A stretch of DNA of 64,000 nt from the NCBI RefSeq assembly GCF_001005825.1, contig NZ_LBHV01000004.1, positions 372,001-436,000 of the forward strand, given 5' to 3'. The position numbers and the translations under genes were made by a program. The notes beneath the pieces are model-generated. The model ran no database searches. It had not been told where the DNA came from and was given only the letters and a program-made list of their open reading frames with translations. This stretch comes from Rhizobium sp. LC145 (lineage in GTDB: Bacteria > Pseudomonadota > Alphaproteobacteria > Rhizobiales > Rhizobiaceae). Positions 62,465 to 64,000 of the stretch are shown one piece after another; within the stretch, counting starts at the first letter, position 1; each line of letters begins with the position of its first letter.

Positions 62465-63919
62465 TCAATGCGCCAGCGCCTTCAGCGCCGGATAGAGCGC
62501 CCGGTAGCGGGCATAAGCCGTCTCGTAGGCTTCCGAGAGCGGCCCGACCGGCTCGATCGTCTCGGCCGTCTCGGGTGCCGAGCACACCGCGAGCGGGTGC
62601 GCACCTGTCGCCGCGATGAGGCCGAGGCGTGCCGCGCCGAAGGCCGCGCCGAAATCGCCGTCCGCCGGGATATCCACCGGCACGCCGAGCGAGGTGGCGA
62701 TCGAGGCAAGCCAGTAGCGGGAGCGCGAACCGCCGCCGATCGCCGTAACGCGGGAGATCGAGGTGCCGGCGGATTTCAGCGCTTCGAGATTATCCCTGAT
62801 CGCAAAAGTGACGCCTTCCAGCACCGCCTGGGTCAGCACCGCGCGGCTCGATTCGTGCTCGAGCCCGATGAAGGCGCCGCGAATGGCGGCATCGTTGTGC
62901 GGCGTGCGCTCGCCGGAAAGATAGGGCAGGAAGGTGACGCCCGTCGGCGCTTTCAGTTTATCGCCGAGCTCGGCGGTAAGATCGGCGGCGGATTTGCCGG
63001 TCACATGCGAATGCCAGTTGAGCGCGTCGGTTGCCGACAGGATGACGCCCATCTGATGCCAGGTCTTCGGGAGCGCATGGCAGAAGGCGTGGACGGCGCT
63101 TTCCGGCTTCGGCAGATAGGAAGCGTTTGCGGCAAAGAGCACGCCGGAGGTCCCGAGCGAGACGAAGGCATGCCCCTCGCCGACCGTGCCCATGCCGCAG
63201 GCCGAGGCCGCGTTGTCCCCTGCCCCGCCGGCCACCACCACGCCTGCGCCCATGCCCCAGTTAAAGGCGAGTTCGCCGCGCAGCCTGCCGGCCTGATCGG
63301 TACCCTCGACCAGCGATGGCATCTGCCTTTCGGAAAGGCCGGTCGCAGCGAGCAGTTCGCCGGACCACTTGCGAGCCCCCGTATCGAGCCAGGAGGTGCC
63401 GGCCGAGTCCGACATTTCCGAAATGTGCTCGCCGGTCAGCCAGAGGCGCAGATAATCCTTCGGCAGCAGGACCTTGGCCACTTTTGCGAAGATTTCGGGT
63501 TCATGCTTCTTCACCCAGACGAGCTTGGGCGCGGTGAAGCCCGGAAACACGATATTGCCGGTGATCTGGCGGAACCGGGAATCGGCGTCGAGAGCCGCCG
63601 CCTCTTCATGGGAACGCGTATCGTTCCAGAGGATGCAGGGGCGCAGCACCTTGTCCTCGGCGTCGATGAGCGTCGCGCCATGCATCTGGCCGGAAAGGCC
63701 GATGCCCTTCACGGCGGCGAGCTCCTTCGGGAACTTGGCCTTCAGCCCGGCGACAGCTTCTTCGGTCGCGCGGATCCAGTGCGCCGGGTCCTGTTCCGAC
63801 CAGCCCGAATGCAAGCGCGAGACTTCCAACGAGCCGCTGGCCGAACCGACGATCTTCTGATCGCCGTCGATCAGCATGGCCTTCACGCCGGAGGTTCCGA
63901 GGTCGAGCCCTAGATACAT
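62465..63919 (-). CDS. xylB: xylulokinase
   Basis: The 484-residue protein is a FGGY sugar kinase: GLDLGTSGVKAMLIDGDQ at the N terminus, KGIGLSGQMHGATLID, catalytic region GGAGDNAASACGMG and GGGSRSRYWLASIA. It phosphorylates D-xylulose to enter the pentose phosphate path. GGAGAAGC precedes ATG 63919. It follows the end of a LacI-type gene by 28 bases. Confidence 0.95.
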   Translation of the reverse strand: MYLGLDLGTSGVKAMLIDGDQKIVGSASGSLEVSRLHSGWSEQDPAHWIRATEEAVAGLKAKFPKELAAVKGIGLSGQMHGATLIDAEDKVLRPCILWNDTRSHEEAAALDADSRFRQITGNIVFPGFTAPKLVWVKKHEPEIFAKVAKVLLPKDYLRLWLTGEHISEMSDSAGTSWLDTGARKWSGELLAATGLSERQMPSLVEGTDQAGRLRGELAFNWGMGAGVVVAGGAGDNAASACGMGTVGEGHAFVSLGTSGVLFAANASYLPKPESAVHAFCHALPKTWHQMGVILSATDALNWHSHVTGKSAADLTAELGDKLKAPTGVTFLPYLSGERTPHNDAAIRGAFIGLEHESSRAVLTQAVLEGVTFAIRDNLEALKSAGTSISRVTAIGGGSRSRYWLASIATSLGVPVDIPADGDFGAAFGAARLGLIAATGAHPLAVCSAPETAETIEPVGPLSEAYETAYARYRALYPALKALAH

Positions 63920-63947
63920 GGTGCTTCTCCTAATGGGATGCGCTGCC

Positions 63948-64000
63948 TCACGGCAGATTGTCTTTCAGGAATATGTCGATACGAATGCGCTCCTGCGCGG
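63948..64000 (-). CDS. C-terminal end of a LacI family regulator (runs off the window)
   Basis: The minus strand reads AQERIRIDIFLKDNLP followed by TGA at 63948-63950, which is a typical C-terminal tail of LacI-type sugar regulators. Its place directly before xylB suggests a xylose repressor (xylR). Only 17 codons are visible, so the call rests on tail resemblance and context. Confidence 0.7.
   Translation of the reverse strand, partial: AQERIRIDIFLKDNLP

Overview
The window looks like chromosome of a Rhizobiaceae-type alphaproteobacterium (Sinorhizobium/Ensifer, Rhizobium or Shinella-like). Grounds: high GC; the three-gene alphaproteobacterial transhydrogenase pntAA-pntAB-pntB; an S21 protein of rhizobial type; the type III ornithine/lysine decarboxylase; many LysR and LacI regulators beside ABC, TRAP and MFS transporters; and at least five copies of a composite palindromic intergenic element of the kind called RIME in rhizobia. 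The species is not determined. No rRNA, tRNA, CRISPR array, prophage or intact insertion sequence was seen.

Layout. 1-2.1 kb: start of a sarcosine oxidase beta subunit gene, rpsU, and a TPR lipoprotein. 2.1-7.5 kb: an LLM flavin oxidoreductase, a MazE/VapC-like toxin-antitoxin pair, the pnt operon and a small cytochrome aa3 subunit IV gene. 7.7-11 kb: a FeeM-like N-acyl amino acid synthase and a membrane GGDEF-EAL protein. 11.2-14.8 kb: TRAP transporter permeases, with the binding-protein gene pointing at them from the other strand and a highly structured unexplained interval between. 15-21.5 kb: small-molecule enzymes and regulators (class I amidotransferase, 2-hydroxyacid dehydrogenase, LacI, MarR, creatininase family, DUF2798, NmrA, LysR).

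21.6-24 kb: a COG0523 (CobW-type) GTPase with a histidine-rich loop and a WD40 protein, with a possible Zur box. 24.3-35.3 kb: serine hydrolase, K+ channel, SpoIIAA-like protein, MFS transporter, LysR/SDR/tautomerase, an ArsR-SRPBCC-GFA cluster with a very clear autoregulated promoter, acetyltransferases, a hydrolase, and ornithine/lysine decarboxylase behind a long leader that may be a speF-type RNA. 35.8-41.5 kb: LysR, DUF1007 plus NicO Ni/Co exporter, MDR oxidoreductase with divergent LysR, and GNAT plus a small membrane protein. 41.7-48 kb: TerB/DUF533, KDPG aldolase, a CYTH-CHAD pair, trhO and a CHASE4-GGDEF-EAL protein.

48-50.7 kb: methionine importer metNIQ. 51-58.8 kb: one long minus-strand sugar gene set (ATPase, permease, binding protein, TIM-barrel epimerase, Gfo/Idh/MocA dehydrogenase, GH1 beta-glucosidase). 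It begins with a short coupled reading frame that contains a LacI-type palindrome. 58.9-64 kb: LysR, aldo/keto reductase, xylose isomerase and xylulokinase, and the tail of a LacI-type regulator that is probably xylR.

The main theme is carbon uptake and catabolism with local regulators, together with metal handling, c-di-GMP signalling and housekeeping genes. The least explained stretches are the folded interval at 13.4-13.6 kb, the folded interval at 24.0-24.3 kb, the compound cruciform repeat at 52.5 kb and the leader at 35.3-35.6 kb.
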